DNA from: Verrucomicrobiota bacterium
GTDB taxonomy: Bacteria > Verrucomicrobiota > Verrucomicrobiia > Chthoniobacterales > JAFAMB01
Direction: 5' to 3'
Assembly (NCBI GenBank): GCA_019241095.1
Contig: JAFAXJ010000689.1
Span: forward strand, 1-10,761
Length of the DNA stretch: 10,761 nucleotides
A program made the position numbers and the translations under genes. The notes below the pieces were generated by a model. That model was not told the origin of the DNA and did not search any database. It saw only the letters and a list, made by a program, of their open reading frames with translations. Below, piece after piece: positions 1 through 7,430 of this stretch; position 1 is the first letter of the stretch; the number at the start of each line of letters is the position of its first letter.

Positions 1-725
1 GCATGGTCATGCTCGGAGCAGGTACGCATTATTTTACCTTCTTTGATTGTTGGCTCAGGCGCGGCCCGGTTGCGAACCGGTTTAAAAATCTCTCCAACGG
101 GGTCGTGCCTACCCACTTTCCTTGGCCACCACCAAACTGATCAACGCCAAAAGACTCCCTCGCCGTTCTAAGGCACAACAGTAAGCTACAGTCCCAATTG
201 CCGTGCAAGCTTTTGGCCAAATACACAAGTTTTGACATTATCTCGCTTGAAGAGCGCTACAGCTTTACGCCGAGCGATTGGAAGTTATCGGCGCCCATAG
301 AACCAATAGCAACCGGCTTGGGATAGCAGTACAGCTGTGCTCTGGAAGGATTTGTTATGATCTCAAGAACGAACGCACCCAGAAGATTAGCTTAGTACAT
401 AGGTCCTACCAGTGCGCGGTGTTGTAAGCTCGCCTGACACAGTTTTATAGAACCCGCATTTAACTGGATCCCACATCGGACCTTTTGTTAGTCACACTGC
501 CCCGTTCGACCAGAATCAACTCTCTTAACGTTATGCACTGGAGTCACTTTTATCAGGATTCACGTACGACAAACTTCCATTCTAAAATCGCGAGTTCTTT
601 ATGATTCCAGTCTGTCGGCACGTTGCGATCACTGAAACGCTCACCGTCGACTTTTACCTGAAGCCAATTGACGTGATTGGTCTTAATATATTGCTAATTT
701 TGTGCGTTTCTGAAAACAGGGGAGA
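1..725. other. Gene-poor leading region
   Basis: I find no gene I can support here. Stop codons are frequent in all frames. The longest candidate is a 69-codon minus-strand ORF (29-238) that starts with ATG but has no clear ribosome-binding site, no recognisable motif and mixed codon use, so I do not call it. The last 60 bases before the next gene are AT-rich and include TTGACG at 668-673, which could be a -35 element. No well-spaced -10 follows it. The stretch could be a decayed gene region or a long intergenic spacer. Confidence 0.5.
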
Positions 726-1427
726 ATGATTTTGCCTTTCTATAACAGTGCGGAACTTCGTTGGTTTCTCGAAGGTGATAAGGCCGACTTTGATGAAATT
801 TTACAATGGTTTTGCCTTAAAGATCGGCTTCCCGTGCTCGAAGAGGCGAAAATCAGTGATTACGATCGTGATGTGAGGAACAGGCCCTTCGTTAAGCAAG
901 AAGAGAAACGATCGGATGAATATTTGCTGTTTCCCGAAACAGAAAAAGCGGGAGTGAAGACCCGCTCCGGGAGACTCGAAATCAAAATATTAACTACTGG
1001 GCCGCGACCTTTTCGGCTTCGTTCTTGTGAGCTTACAGGACGAATGGATCAGTGGGTGAAATGGAGCTTTGCCAGCAGTGATGCTGAGAAGTTTGAAGGT
1101 GAGTTGCGCTCTGCTGCACCCTGGCAAAAAGTCATTAAAGAACGCTATTTGCTGAAGTACTGGTGGGACTCAGACAAAGTCATCGTCGTGCCCCCGGACC
1201 AACGGCCCGACTGTGGGTGCAATGTCGAACTCACAATAATTGAGACTAAGACAAAACGGCCCAATTGGTTGAGCATAGGTTTTGAGGCTTTCGGTCCTTC
1301 CGAGCACGTTGTTCACATCTTAGATGTAGTAACCGGAGATTTTTTCTCCTGTCGTGGATTTCCGCCGGTAAAGTTCAGATATCAAGATTCGATTAGTTAT
1401 CCAGCTTGGCTGGCCTGCTTGCTCTAG
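726..1427 (+). CDS. Hypothetical protein with CYTH-like features
   Basis: This 233-residue protein has no family I can name firmly. Several stretches resemble the beta-barrel pattern of the CYTH superfamily (triphosphate-tunnel metalloenzymes): VKTRSGRLEIK at residues 77-87, GRMDQWVKWSF at 105-115, VIKERYLLKY at 136-145, CNVELTIIE at 165-173 and NWLSIGFEAFG at 180-190. The alternating basic and acidic residues would suit a tunnel that binds phosphates and metal, but I cannot confirm the canonical N-terminal ExExK motif, so catalysis is doubtful. No signal peptide or membrane segment is seen, so it is probably cytoplasmic. A purine-rich AGGGGAG lies only one base before the ATG at 726, which is too close. 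The in-frame TTG at 732 has better spacing and may be the true start. The gene stands alone, with long spacers on both sides. That it is a gene is fairly sure; the fold is an inference. Confidence 0.7.
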   Translation: MILPFYNSAELRWFLEGDKADFDEILQWFCLKDRLPVLEEAKISDYDRDVRNRPFVKQEEKRSDEYLLFPETEKAGVKTRSGRLEIKILTTGPRPFRLRSCELTGRMDQWVKWSFASSDAEKFEGELRSAAPWQKVIKERYLLKYWWDSDKVIVVPPDQRPDCGCNVELTIIETKTKRPNWLSIGFEAFGPSEHVVHILDVVTGDFFSCRGFPPVKFRYQDSISYPAWLACLL

Positions 1428-2065
1428 CGAACCAAAGCGTCTTGCCGTCAGACTATCAATGTGTCTTAATCGAGATGTTTTGTGAGGAATAAAGCCGTTT
1501 CATGGCTTGCTCTGATGCATCAATCTCTAAGAAAACAGCTGTGTTCAATAAAATCCCATAGAACGGCGGAGATTCGACTCCCCTTCGACTCTCAGTGTCA
1601 GACAATGTTACGTTGATTTTAAAACCAAGGTAAAGAGATTACAGATGCGGGGTTTCCCAACATAATCCGATGGCGTATTCACGCGACTCTCGATTCGTTC
1701 TCGGTGCTAAGCGATCCGAAAAAGAGGTTTTGATTACAGTGGATGTTTTAGAATTCCTAGAATCCAGCATTGCCTTATCAAGTTCACTTTCTACAAACAT
1801 CGCTTTCAATCTGAACCGTAGCAACGGTCGACGGGCACCTGCATGTTCAAAACTGCGGACTCAGGTCAGGTATGCATACGCCAGTCTGCCTTGCGTTTTC
1901 CGCAACAGTGCTACAGAAGCCAAGCGGTCGGCTATTAACATTCCCGCCATTCGCTAAACGCTTTGCTTCGTCTTTGAATCCTTGTTTCACGCCTGCCCGG
2001 GCAGTACGTCGAGCCCCTGATCCGTCCCTCTAAGACCTAGCTTTGTCCTCATTTTTAACTGTAAC

Positions 2066-2302
2066 CTAATCCATCAAAATCCCTGTGAAAGGCTTTCTCG
2101 ATCTGCCGTGCATCTCGAACTTTCGTTTCGCGCGGTCCATCTCGGGACTTGAAGAGAATTGTTCCAGTAATGACTGCGTCTCTCTATAGCAAGCTCCCGT
2201 TGCTTGTCGTCGAACACTCGCTGACGATTGCGCGCGCTTTTCCGGTACTGCCGATCCCCAGGCCACTGCTAGCAGAACCTGAGACGCTCCTATAAAAGCC
2301 AT
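2066..2302 (-). CDS. Possible small exported protein
   Basis: This is a 78-codon ORF from an ATG at 2302; a TTG at 2314 is an alternative start. The N-terminus (MAFIGASQVLLAVAWGSA) is hydrophobic and could be a signal peptide, with possible cleavage near residue 18. The rest is polar and basic, with a helical-looking stretch SLLEQFSSSPEMDRAKRKFE. A G-rich run (GGGGG) lies about 12-16 bases before the ATG as the only ribosome-binding candidate. No family is recognised. It lies divergent from the oxidoreductase gene at 2531. Codon use does not argue strongly for or against coding, so it may be chance. Confidence 0.28.
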   Translation of the reverse strand: MAFIGASQVLLAVAWGSAVPEKRAQSSASVRRQATGACYRETQSLLEQFSSSPEMDRAKRKFEMHGRSRKPFTGILMD

Positions 2303-2464
2303 TTTGAAAACCAACCCCCGCGATTCTCAGCCACTTAGAACACAAAACACCTCAAAAATACCTGTTTTGAGCCTCGAATCGGCGAAGACGGGTGAATGCG
2401 ACGCAGCCCTGGTTAGGCAATCCAATAAAGTTATTCGTGCGAACCTGAATGTAAGCTGCTGGAG

Positions 2465-2483
2465 TGTCCGAGTTTCTCAGACA
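2465..2483 (+). promoter_or_regulatory. Hairpin upstream of oxidoreductase gene
   Basis: TGTCCGAG and CTCAGACA form 8-base arms with a single mismatch around a TTT loop. The hairpin lies about 48 bases before the ATG at 2531. It could be an operator or a 5'-leader hairpin. Nothing else in the window shares its sequence, so its role is a guess. Confidence 0.25.
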
Positions 2484-2530
2484 GCCTGGCATGCGTTAAC
2501 GATCAGGATCTAACAAACTTAGAGCAGAAT

Positions 2531-3691
2531 ATGGGAATCAAAGAAGTTTTAGGCTTTGGGTCAGACAAAAAGATTCGTTATGCCATCGTCGGCGCAGGCG
2601 ATATCGCCCAGGAGGACATGATGCCAAGTGTTAAGCACACCGGCAATTCCATAATGACTGCACTGGTGACCTCAGATCCGAAAAAGGCGAAAGAATTGGG
2701 CGCGAAATACGACGTTGAAGCGAACTTTACCTATGAAGAGTTTCCGAACGCTATTGCGTCCGGAGTTTTTGATGCCATCTATGTGGCGGTGCCGAACTGG
2801 AGGCACGCCGAATTTGTCATTCCTGCTCTACGCGCCGGCATCCACGTACTCTGTGAAAAGCCAATGGAGGTTTCGACGAGGAAATGCCAGGAAATCCTGG
2901 ACGTAGCAAAGACTTCTTCAGCCAAACTGATGATAGCTTACCGGCTGCATTTTGAACCTGGTACCCTATCGACCATCGACCTTGTGCGCTCGGGGAAATT
3001 GGGGGAAGTGCATACTTTTGCTTCGACTTTCGCGCAACAGCTTTCCACATCCAATCACCGGGCTCATTCGGGTGACAACGCTGGTCCGGTGTTAGACATG
3101 GGACCATATCCGGTGAACGCCGCCCGGTACATCTTTAGCGACGAACCGACCGAGGTGGTCTCGGCTGTTGGAAGCAGGCATCCGGAGGCCGGTTTTGATC
3201 AGGGATTTGACGACAGCGTCGCTGTGACACTCAGATTTCCCGGCAATCGGTTGGCGCAATTCAATCTGAGCTACTATGGCGGCCCGGTAAATAGCTTCGT
3301 CGCGGTTGGATCAAAGGGCAGCGTGATGCTTGATCCAGCCTACATGTTCGGCCAGCCAGTTGAACAAACCGTTTCCGAAGGCCAGAACAAAACTAAAAAG
3401 AGCTTCAAAAATACGGACCATTTCGGCGGCGAGATGAAATACTTCTCCAACTGCATTCTCAACGACACGGAGCCGGAGCCGGACGGCGAAGAGGGCTTCG
3501 CTGACGTGCGTGTGTTGGAGGGTGTATTAGAGGCATTGAAATCAGCCGCCCCGATAAAGCTTCCTTCATTCAGCCGCACCAAACGCATCAATACAGAGCA
3601 ACAAAAAATGGAGCTTCGGGCCGTTTCGACACCAGATTTGGTTAATACTTCAAACCCTGCAAAAGGGGTGGAAAAGCAGGCTAAGAATTAG
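2531..3691 (+). CDS. Gfo/Idh/MocA-family NAD(P)-dependent oxidoreductase
   Basis: This 386-residue cytoplasmic enzyme oxidises or reduces a sugar or sugar-like compound using a nicotinamide cofactor. The N-terminal Rossmann fold shows IRYAIVGAGDIA (GxGxxA at residues 21-26). PNWRH (88-92) and CEKP (108-111) are the usual family motifs, with Lys110 the expected catalytic lysine. The AYRLHFEP segment (136-143) and DMGPYPVN (189-196) match the glucose-fructose oxidoreductase branch, where the Asp and Tyr lie at the substrate site. No Tat or Sec signal is seen, unlike periplasmic GFOR. The last 35 or so residues are polar and low in complexity, beyond the usual family end. The ATG at 2531 has only a weak AGAGCAG before it, but the Rossmann strand begins at a normal distance. 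The hydrolase gene follows on the same strand after 104 bases. Family is sure; substrate is unknown. Confidence 0.93.
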   Translation: MGIKEVLGFGSDKKIRYAIVGAGDIAQEDMMPSVKHTGNSIMTALVTSDPKKAKELGAKYDVEANFTYEEFPNAIASGVFDAIYVAVPNWRHAEFVIPALRAGIHVLCEKPMEVSTRKCQEILDVAKTSSAKLMIAYRLHFEPGTLSTIDLVRSGKLGEVHTFASTFAQQLSTSNHRAHSGDNAGPVLDMGPYPVNAARYIFSDEPTEVVSAVGSRHPEAGFDQGFDDSVAVTLRFPGNRLAQFNLSYYGGPVNSFVAVGSKGSVMLDPAYMFGQPVEQTVSEGQNKTKKSFKNTDHFGGEMKYFSNCILNDTEPEPDGEEGFADVRVLEGVLEALKSAAPIKLPSFSRTKRINTEQQKMELRAVSTPDLVNTSNPAKGVEKQAKN

Positions 3692-3795
3692 AGTAGCGCT
3701 CTATTACCTGCCAGTTCGGCCCACGCTTTCTGGATCTGAACGGAAGATGAAAACGAGCTGGAGCGCTGAATCAGCAAAAGCGATCGTCGAAGCCA

Positions 3796-4410
3796 ATGTC
3801 CCAGCTATCTGCTATTGATCTCCATTACACCGCGCTGGTGCTTATCGATCTTCAACAAGGAATCGTCAATCTTCCCACTCTCCCGCGTTCCGGAGCGGAG
3901 GTGATCCAGAACGCTGTGCGACTCCTGGAACGGTTTCGGGAGGCGGAAGCGCCGGTTGTCCTGGTCCGTGTCGCATTCTCTTTGGACGGTCGGGATGCGT
4001 TGCAACCCGAAGCGGATTCCCCCGTCAAACGAGAAACGCTGCGGCCCGAATGGTCGGAGTTGGTGCCCGAGATAGGTCCACGACCTTATGATATCCTGAT
4101 CACAAAACGCCACTGGGGAGCCTTCGGAGGAACGGAATTGGATCTCCAGTTGCGGCGACGAGGCGTCAGCAGGATCGTGCTTGGAGGTATTGCCACCAAC
4201 TTCGGCGTCGAATCGACCGCCCGTGCCGCTTATGAATTGGGCTATAATCAAATTTTTGTCGAGGATGCGATGGCTTCACTAAGCGAGGAGGCCCATCGGT
4301 TTTCCATTCGTGAAATTTTTCCGCGAATCGGGCAGGTACGGTCAACCCAGGAGGTGCTGAGCGCGTGCACTTTGGGGGAAACGAAGGGCTTAGCGCCTCG
4401 GAGGCGGTAA
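3796..4410 (+). CDS. Isochorismatase-fold (cysteine hydrolase family) protein lacking the cysteine
   Basis: This 204-residue protein has the alpha/beta fold shared by nicotinamidases, isochorismatases and related amidohydrolases. ALVLIDLQQGIV places the family Asp at residue 18, and ITKRHWGAF places the Lys at 104. The third site lies in GGIATNFGVESTAR (130-143), where position 137 is Gly instead of the nucleophilic Cys of nicotinamidase-type enzymes. Isochorismatases such as PhzD also lack that Cys and hydrolyse a vinyl ether without a covalent intermediate, so an amidase activity is doubtful. VEDAM (155-159) is also typical. It probably acts in the cytoplasm. It lies 104 bases after the oxidoreductase on the same strand, so co-transcription is possible. 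A short out-of-frame ORF (MKTSWSAES..., from 3748) overlaps its start. No good ribosome-binding site precedes the ATG. Family is sure; substrate is unknown. Confidence 0.9.
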   Translation: MSQLSAIDLHYTALVLIDLQQGIVNLPTLPRSGAEVIQNAVRLLERFREAEAPVVLVRVAFSLDGRDALQPEADSPVKRETLRPEWSELVPEIGPRPYDILITKRHWGAFGGTELDLQLRRRGVSRIVLGGIATNFGVESTARAAYELGYNQIFVEDAMASLSEEAHRFSIREIFPRIGQVRSTQEVLSACTLGETKGLAPRRR

Positions 4411-4460
4411 TTTAAAAGAAAATAATTGTAGAAGCTGATTCTCAGATTAGCACCGCCAAT

Positions 4461-5081
4461 TTACGTCAGCCGTGAACTTAGATCGCCTGAAAGAAGACAG
4501 GGAAAGAGTTGGCGAAACGACCAAAGAGCACCAGGTTCGGCACGATCGAATCGAAGCACAATGTCGAAGCGATTTTTATCCCACTTTGTCGGCAGATCAG
4601 GTATGTTTTGGCCATTCGCGATTGCAGGGAGTAAGGTTTTCACAATGGCTTTGTGCTCCCAGGCAACAAGCACTACACCGCTTTTATTTACGATCTCAGC
4701 GGCGAGTTGCATCTCCTGTCCAACTGCGAAGGCGGCGTTCGGCCTGCCACAGGGCAGACGGGCAGCAAGCGGAGTGACCGTTTCAAATGGCCGCTTGCTG
4801 GTTGCATCGTTCATTTCGTCGAGAGAACCGGTCTGTGTCGAATCTACCGTAAAATCGTTAGAGGAAGCATTCGGACTAGCCGCGTAGATCACAGTGGGCT
4901 TTGGATAGTCAATAGGATTGAGTCCCGTGCCGAACAGGGCAGACCAGCTGCCAGCTCGTTGCCAGCCACGAATCACCAAAGATCTGGTGTCTTGAATTCC
5001 TTCGGCGGTTAGGCCTGATCCGGGCCACAACTCTCCAGGCTTTTCTGCATGACGGATGATTAGGATGGTGAGATCGGACAT
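4461..5081 (-). CDS. Histidine phosphatase-fold protein (RHAEKP type)
   Basis: This 206-residue cytoplasmic protein belongs to the histidine phosphatase (phosphoglycerate mutase-like) superfamily. IIRHAEKPG gives the phospho-accepting His11 and its partner Arg10. SKRPFETVTPLAARL (95-109) probably supplies the second arginine (Arg97), and VAWEHKAI (139-146) the second histidine (His143). WDKNRFDIVLRF (167-178) is typical of the RHAEKP subgroup, for which I know no defined substrate. Between YAASP (66-70) and SKRP there are about 24 Ser/Thr/Asp-rich residues that look longer than usual. The DNA coding for part of them resembles the direct repeat found at 8577 and 9882. The start is well supported by TGGAG at 5088-5092, six bases before the ATG. 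It is convergent with the hydrolase gene, with about 50 bases between the two stops and no clear terminator. Family is sure. Confidence 0.88.
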   Translation of the reverse strand: MSDLTILIIRHAEKPGELWPGSGLTAEGIQDTRSLVIRGWQRAGSWSALFGTGLNPIDYPKPTVIYAASPNASSNDFTVDSTQTGSLDEMNDATSKRPFETVTPLAARLPCGRPNAAFAVGQEMQLAAEIVNKSGVVLVAWEHKAIVKTLLPAIANGQNIPDLPTKWDKNRFDIVLRFDRAEPGALWSFRQLFPCLLSGDLSSRLT

Positions 5082-5301
5082 AGCTTACTCCATTAAGCAT
5101 TCCATAAGGCTTGATCTTCAAGACAGAATCCAGCCTTTAACTAAGCTTCACAATTTCTTTCCTATCAGCTGCTTCCGTCAGAAAACCGCTTGGAAAGGAG
5201 CCCGACTCCACCAGCAACCGTGGTCGTTGGCTCTCGCACAAGTTGTTCAGATTCCGCTCTGCCGGGCAAAGAGAGTTATTCCCCCCAAATCAGAGCCTAG
5301 C

Positions 5302-5706
5302 TCAATAAGTTACGATGCGAGGTAGCGTCTTGGCCTCCTCAATCCAGCGCTCAATCGCGCTAGCGCTAGGAATCTGGTGCACGTGTTTTTTCTCGTGATT
5401 GATAGCTGTAAGTTTTTCGTGTAGATGATCAGCTTTCCGCTGGGCCAGTTCCTTTACCGAATCGACTCCCGCCGCCCGGAGAAGCTCAGTGTATTGCCTG
5501 GCAAGTCCCTTTACCCGAAAAAGATCAGCTTCATCGACCCATCTTAGTATTAGTTGATGTGAAATCCCGGTATTATTGGCAAGTTCTTGACGGCCATTCG
5601 GGCTCGCCCCGGCTTTCAACAGGTCCTCCACCGTTTTTATACCGTGAGCTTCAAGTTTTTCTGCGTGTGACGGTCCGATACCCTCAACTTCATTAATGTG
5701 TGTCAT
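5302..5706 (-). CDS. DUF4332 helix-hairpin-helix protein
   Basis: This is a 134-residue protein with two helix-hairpin-helix modules, INEVEGIGPSHAEKLEAHGI (4-23) and LFRVKGLARQYTELLRAAGV (62-81), the layout of DUF4332 family proteins. Such modules often bind DNA without sequence preference or mediate protein contacts, but the cellular role of this family is not known to me. No signal peptide or membrane segment is present. The start is an ATG at 5706 with only a weak AAGATCC before it. A 66-codon ORF overlaps this start and reaches back to the MFS stop, so this gene may be the last of a TetR-MFS transcript, although 183 bases lie between the MFS stop and this ATG. The histidine-phosphatase gene follows 220 bases downstream on the same strand. 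Family call is firm; role unknown. Confidence 0.85.
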   Translation of the reverse strand: MTHINEVEGIGPSHAEKLEAHGIKTVEDLLKAGASPNGRQELANNTGISHQLILRWVDEADLFRVKGLARQYTELLRAAGVDSVKELAQRKADHLHEKLTAINHEKKHVHQIPSASAIERWIEEAKTLPRIVTY

Positions 5707-5893
5707 TGGATCTTAGCGATCGAATCTGAATAGGATCATCATAGAAGGCACGCAAGCCTAAAGCGTAGGATATGCCAGTTGCGCGATCGCGTACCCAATC
5801 AAACCAGAAATTATTCGGCCGATCTCTCGAACGGGTCACGGCTCTTCGCAACCGATGTCTTGAATGCTTCAGGTGATCGCGATGGTCCGTCAC
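5693..5893 (-). CDS. Possible 66-residue coupled ORF
   Basis: The ORF starts with a GTG whose first base is immediately before the MFS stop codon, giving the GTGA overlap typical of translational coupling. It ends 14 bases inside the DUF4332 gene. The protein is very basic in its first third (His/Arg rich) and then reads NNFWFDWVRDRATGISYALGLRAFYDD, which looks protein-like but matches no family I know. Codon use is mixed and similar to its neighbours. The arrangement would make a continuous MFS, small protein, DUF4332 chain. It could equally be chance openness in a 183-base spacer. Confidence 0.35.
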   Translation of the reverse strand: MTDHRDHLKHSRHRLRRAVTRSRDRPNNFWFDWVRDRATGISYALGLRAFYDDPIQIRSLRSNDTH

Positions 5894-7278
5894 ACCATAG
5901 AAGCGACCTTCTCGCGCTCGATATAGCCGTATACTTCAGGCAAGATGAACCGTGCTGCCAGGAAGCCGGTGAAAGAGGACAGGGCAACCAATGCCGTAGC
6001 GAGCGATATGCCCAAGTGTTCGAACAACACCGGAAAGAAAAAGATTGTCACAAAGTTCGGCAGCTTCACAAACATATAGCCGAATCCTGAGGCCGTCGCC
6101 TTATACCGGGAAGGCGCCACCATCGAACAGATCGTCATCCCGTTCGAGGCGGACCAGTAGTGAAACCACATGAGGGTCGCTGCCGCAACCGGTATCAGGA
6201 GCTTCCAGTCCAGATGAAGAAACAGCGCAGCGGCGAGAAGCGAGAGGCAAGCTCCTCCGAAACCCCATTGCGAAATCCCGCGATGGCCCAGTCTGGGTGT
6301 GATAACCGGGGCGACAAAGCCACTGATAGTGGCGATGATGTATATCGCCGCGGTGAAGAAGTTGGTGCCCGCAATTCCTGAAACACCGCTGAGCAGCAGG
6401 ATGACGGGTAGATAGAACCCGAACGCAGAAAACTCTATGCCCTGCATCGCGTTGGAAATCCATGCAAAGATGCTGGCCCGTCTGCGAACCGGATCCTTCC
6501 AAATGTCGGCCAAAAAATCGCGGGTGCGCGGCCGATCAATGCGATAATCCTCGTCAGGCAGCATCTCCAGAGAATCGTTAAACATCTCCTTGGCAACCTT
6601 CTTGGCCTGCCTGAATTTTCCCGCTTGAATCAGCGAAAGGGCCGTTTCCGGGACATCGAGCCGCATAATCAGCAGAATCAGGGCGGGGAGCGCACCCAAG
6701 GCAAGGCCGATCCGCCAGAGCAAGCTGTGGTCCATGCCGCACAGGTACATGATCGTGACAACGACGATGCAGGCAACCTCGCCAAGGCCGAACATGCCCT
6801 GCCAGCGGTTGCCCATCACCTCACGCTTGCCCTTGGGCATCGACTCCATGATGTAGGTGTAGCCAGTGGCAATGTCGCTCCCGAGCGGGATACCCAGGAA
6901 GAAGCGGACGATAACCAACTGCCACATATTCGTCACGAATGCCTGCCCGATCGCAAGAACGACAAACAAGGCCATCGTTGTGAGGAACACCTTACGCCGG
7001 CCAAAGCGGTCGGCTGCCCATCCGCCGAGCATCGTACCGATCAGCGCACCGAGCTGTACCGAGGCCGCGCTGAGGCCGAGCAAGGCTGCACTGGGTTTAA
7101 AGTCATTTTTGACGAAGATCAGCAGAAAGGAGATCGAGTACAGATCCCATGCCTCGATGAAGATTGTAGTGATCATTAGCCAGCCGGTTCGCGTCCCCGA
7201 GCGAGTTCCTTCCATGTTCAGGATGTGGGCAGCGGCATTATCGGATAGCTCGCGCAACTCTTCTTGGCCGGAAATCAT
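5890..7278 (-). CDS. MFS transporter, sugar/organic-acid porter type
   Basis: This 462-residue inner-membrane protein has about 12 predicted membrane helices and belongs to the major facilitator superfamily. The conserved loop 2-3 motif is GGWAADRFGRRK (85-96). Helix 1 carries acidic residues in FIEAWDLYSI (40-49), as in proton-coupled porters. The post-helix-6 motif is VPETALSL (209-216), followed by a central cytoplasmic loop of about 60 residues (210-265), as in sugar and aromatic-acid or phosphate porters. The second-half copy of the loop motif is degenerate (ITPRLGHRG, 326-334). Direction and substrate cannot be read from the sequence. The start is supported by AAAGGA at 7284-7289, five bases before the ATG. 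It lies 146 bases after the TetR gene on the same strand, with its own possible promoter and a leader hairpin between. Regulation by that TetR protein is likely. Family is sure. Confidence 0.93.
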   Translation of the reverse strand: MISGQEELRELSDNAAAHILNMEGTRSGTRTGWLMITTIFIEAWDLYSISFLLIFVKNDFKPSAALLGLSAASVQLGALIGTMLGGWAADRFGRRKVFLTTMALFVVLAIGQAFVTNMWQLVIVRFFLGIPLGSDIATGYTYIMESMPKGKREVMGNRWQGMFGLGEVACIVVVTIMYLCGMDHSLLWRIGLALGALPALILLIMRLDVPETALSLIQAGKFRQAKKVAKEMFNDSLEMLPDEDYRIDRPRTRDFLADIWKDPVRRRASIFAWISNAMQGIEFSAFGFYLPVILLLSGVSGIAGTNFFTAAIYIIATISGFVAPVITPRLGHRGISQWGFGGACLSLLAAALFLHLDWKLLIPVAAATLMWFHYWSASNGMTICSMVAPSRYKATASGFGYMFVKLPNFVTIFFFPVLFEHLGISLATALVALSSFTGFLAARFILPEVYGYIEREKVASMV

Positions 7279-7283
7279 CGTAG

Positions 7284-7289
7284 TCCTTT
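7284..7289 (-). promoter_or_regulatory. Ribosome-binding site of the MFS gene
   Basis: AAAGGA on the minus strand lies five bases before the ATG at 7278 and fixes this start over internal methionines. Confidence 0.7.
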
Positions 7290-7311
7290 GTATCTCAGGG
7301 TTCCTTTAAAA

Positions 7312-7327
7312 ACGGCGACGGAGCCGT
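7312..7327 (-). terminator. Leader hairpin with T-run between TetR and MFS genes
   Basis: On the minus strand ACGGC-TCCGTC-GCCGT forms a short GC-rich stem with a 6-base loop and is followed at once by four further T (GCCGTTTTTAAA). It lies about 34 bases before the MFS ATG. It has the shape of a weak intrinsic terminator and could end the TetR transcript or attenuate the MFS transcript. The stem is only 5 bp, so this is tentative. Confidence 0.35.
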
Positions 7328-7356
7328 GGGAACGGAACCATAGTTAGCAAGGGAGA

Positions 7357-7385
7357 AAGTAACGAGCACACCCTGCAGGTGTCAA
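7357..7385 (-). promoter_or_regulatory. Possible MFS promoter with inverted repeat
   Basis: A perfect -35 hexamer TTGACA reads on the minus strand at 7385-7380. The -10 candidates 17-18 bases on (TTACTT or TACTTT) are poor. An inverted repeat ACACC-N5-GGTGT (7368-7382) overlaps the -35 and could be a repressor site, but it does not match the TTGAC-N9-GTCAA palindrome before the TetR gene. Confidence 0.3.
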
Positions 7386-7415
7386 TAAAGGCCTCGCTAA
7401 GTCCAGCACAACTAC

Positions 7416-7430
7416 AAGTGAGAATCACTT
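7416..7430 (-). repeat. Stem-loop containing the TetR stop codon
   Basis: AAGTGA and TCACTT form a perfect 6-bp stem with a 3-base loop. On the minus strand its first arm includes the TGA stop of the TetR gene (7427-7425). No T-run follows on that strand, so it is a poor terminator. It may only stabilise the 3' end of the message. Confidence 0.35.

Larger units (their letters stand above)
1428..2530. other. 1.1 kb gene-poor spacer
   Basis: No gene of normal size can be supported here. At about 1639-1957 both strands are open for 60-95 codons (plus 1670-1957; minus from about 1860 down to 1639). Such two-strand openness is odd in AT-moderate non-coding DNA, but neither translation has a motif I can name. 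A GGAG-ATTCGA-CTCC stem-loop near 1568-1581 resembles a tRNA T-arm but has no acceptor or anticodon arm. A possible small exported ORF lies at 2066-2302 on the minus strand and is listed separately. A hairpin at 2465-2483 lies just upstream of the next gene. Confidence 0.5.

Noticed and set aside
29..238. 69-codon minus-strand ORF
   Set aside because: No ribosome-binding site, motif or coding bias that I can point to, and it lies in a stop-rich region.
1560..1600. tRNA-like T-arm (GGAG-ATTCGA-CTCC)
   Set aside because: No matching acceptor, D or anticodon arms could be fitted around it.
2304..2513. 69-codon plus-strand ORF before the oxidoreductase gene
   Set aside because: Low-complexity polar translation, no motif, and it overlaps the likely promoter and leader of the oxidoreductase gene.
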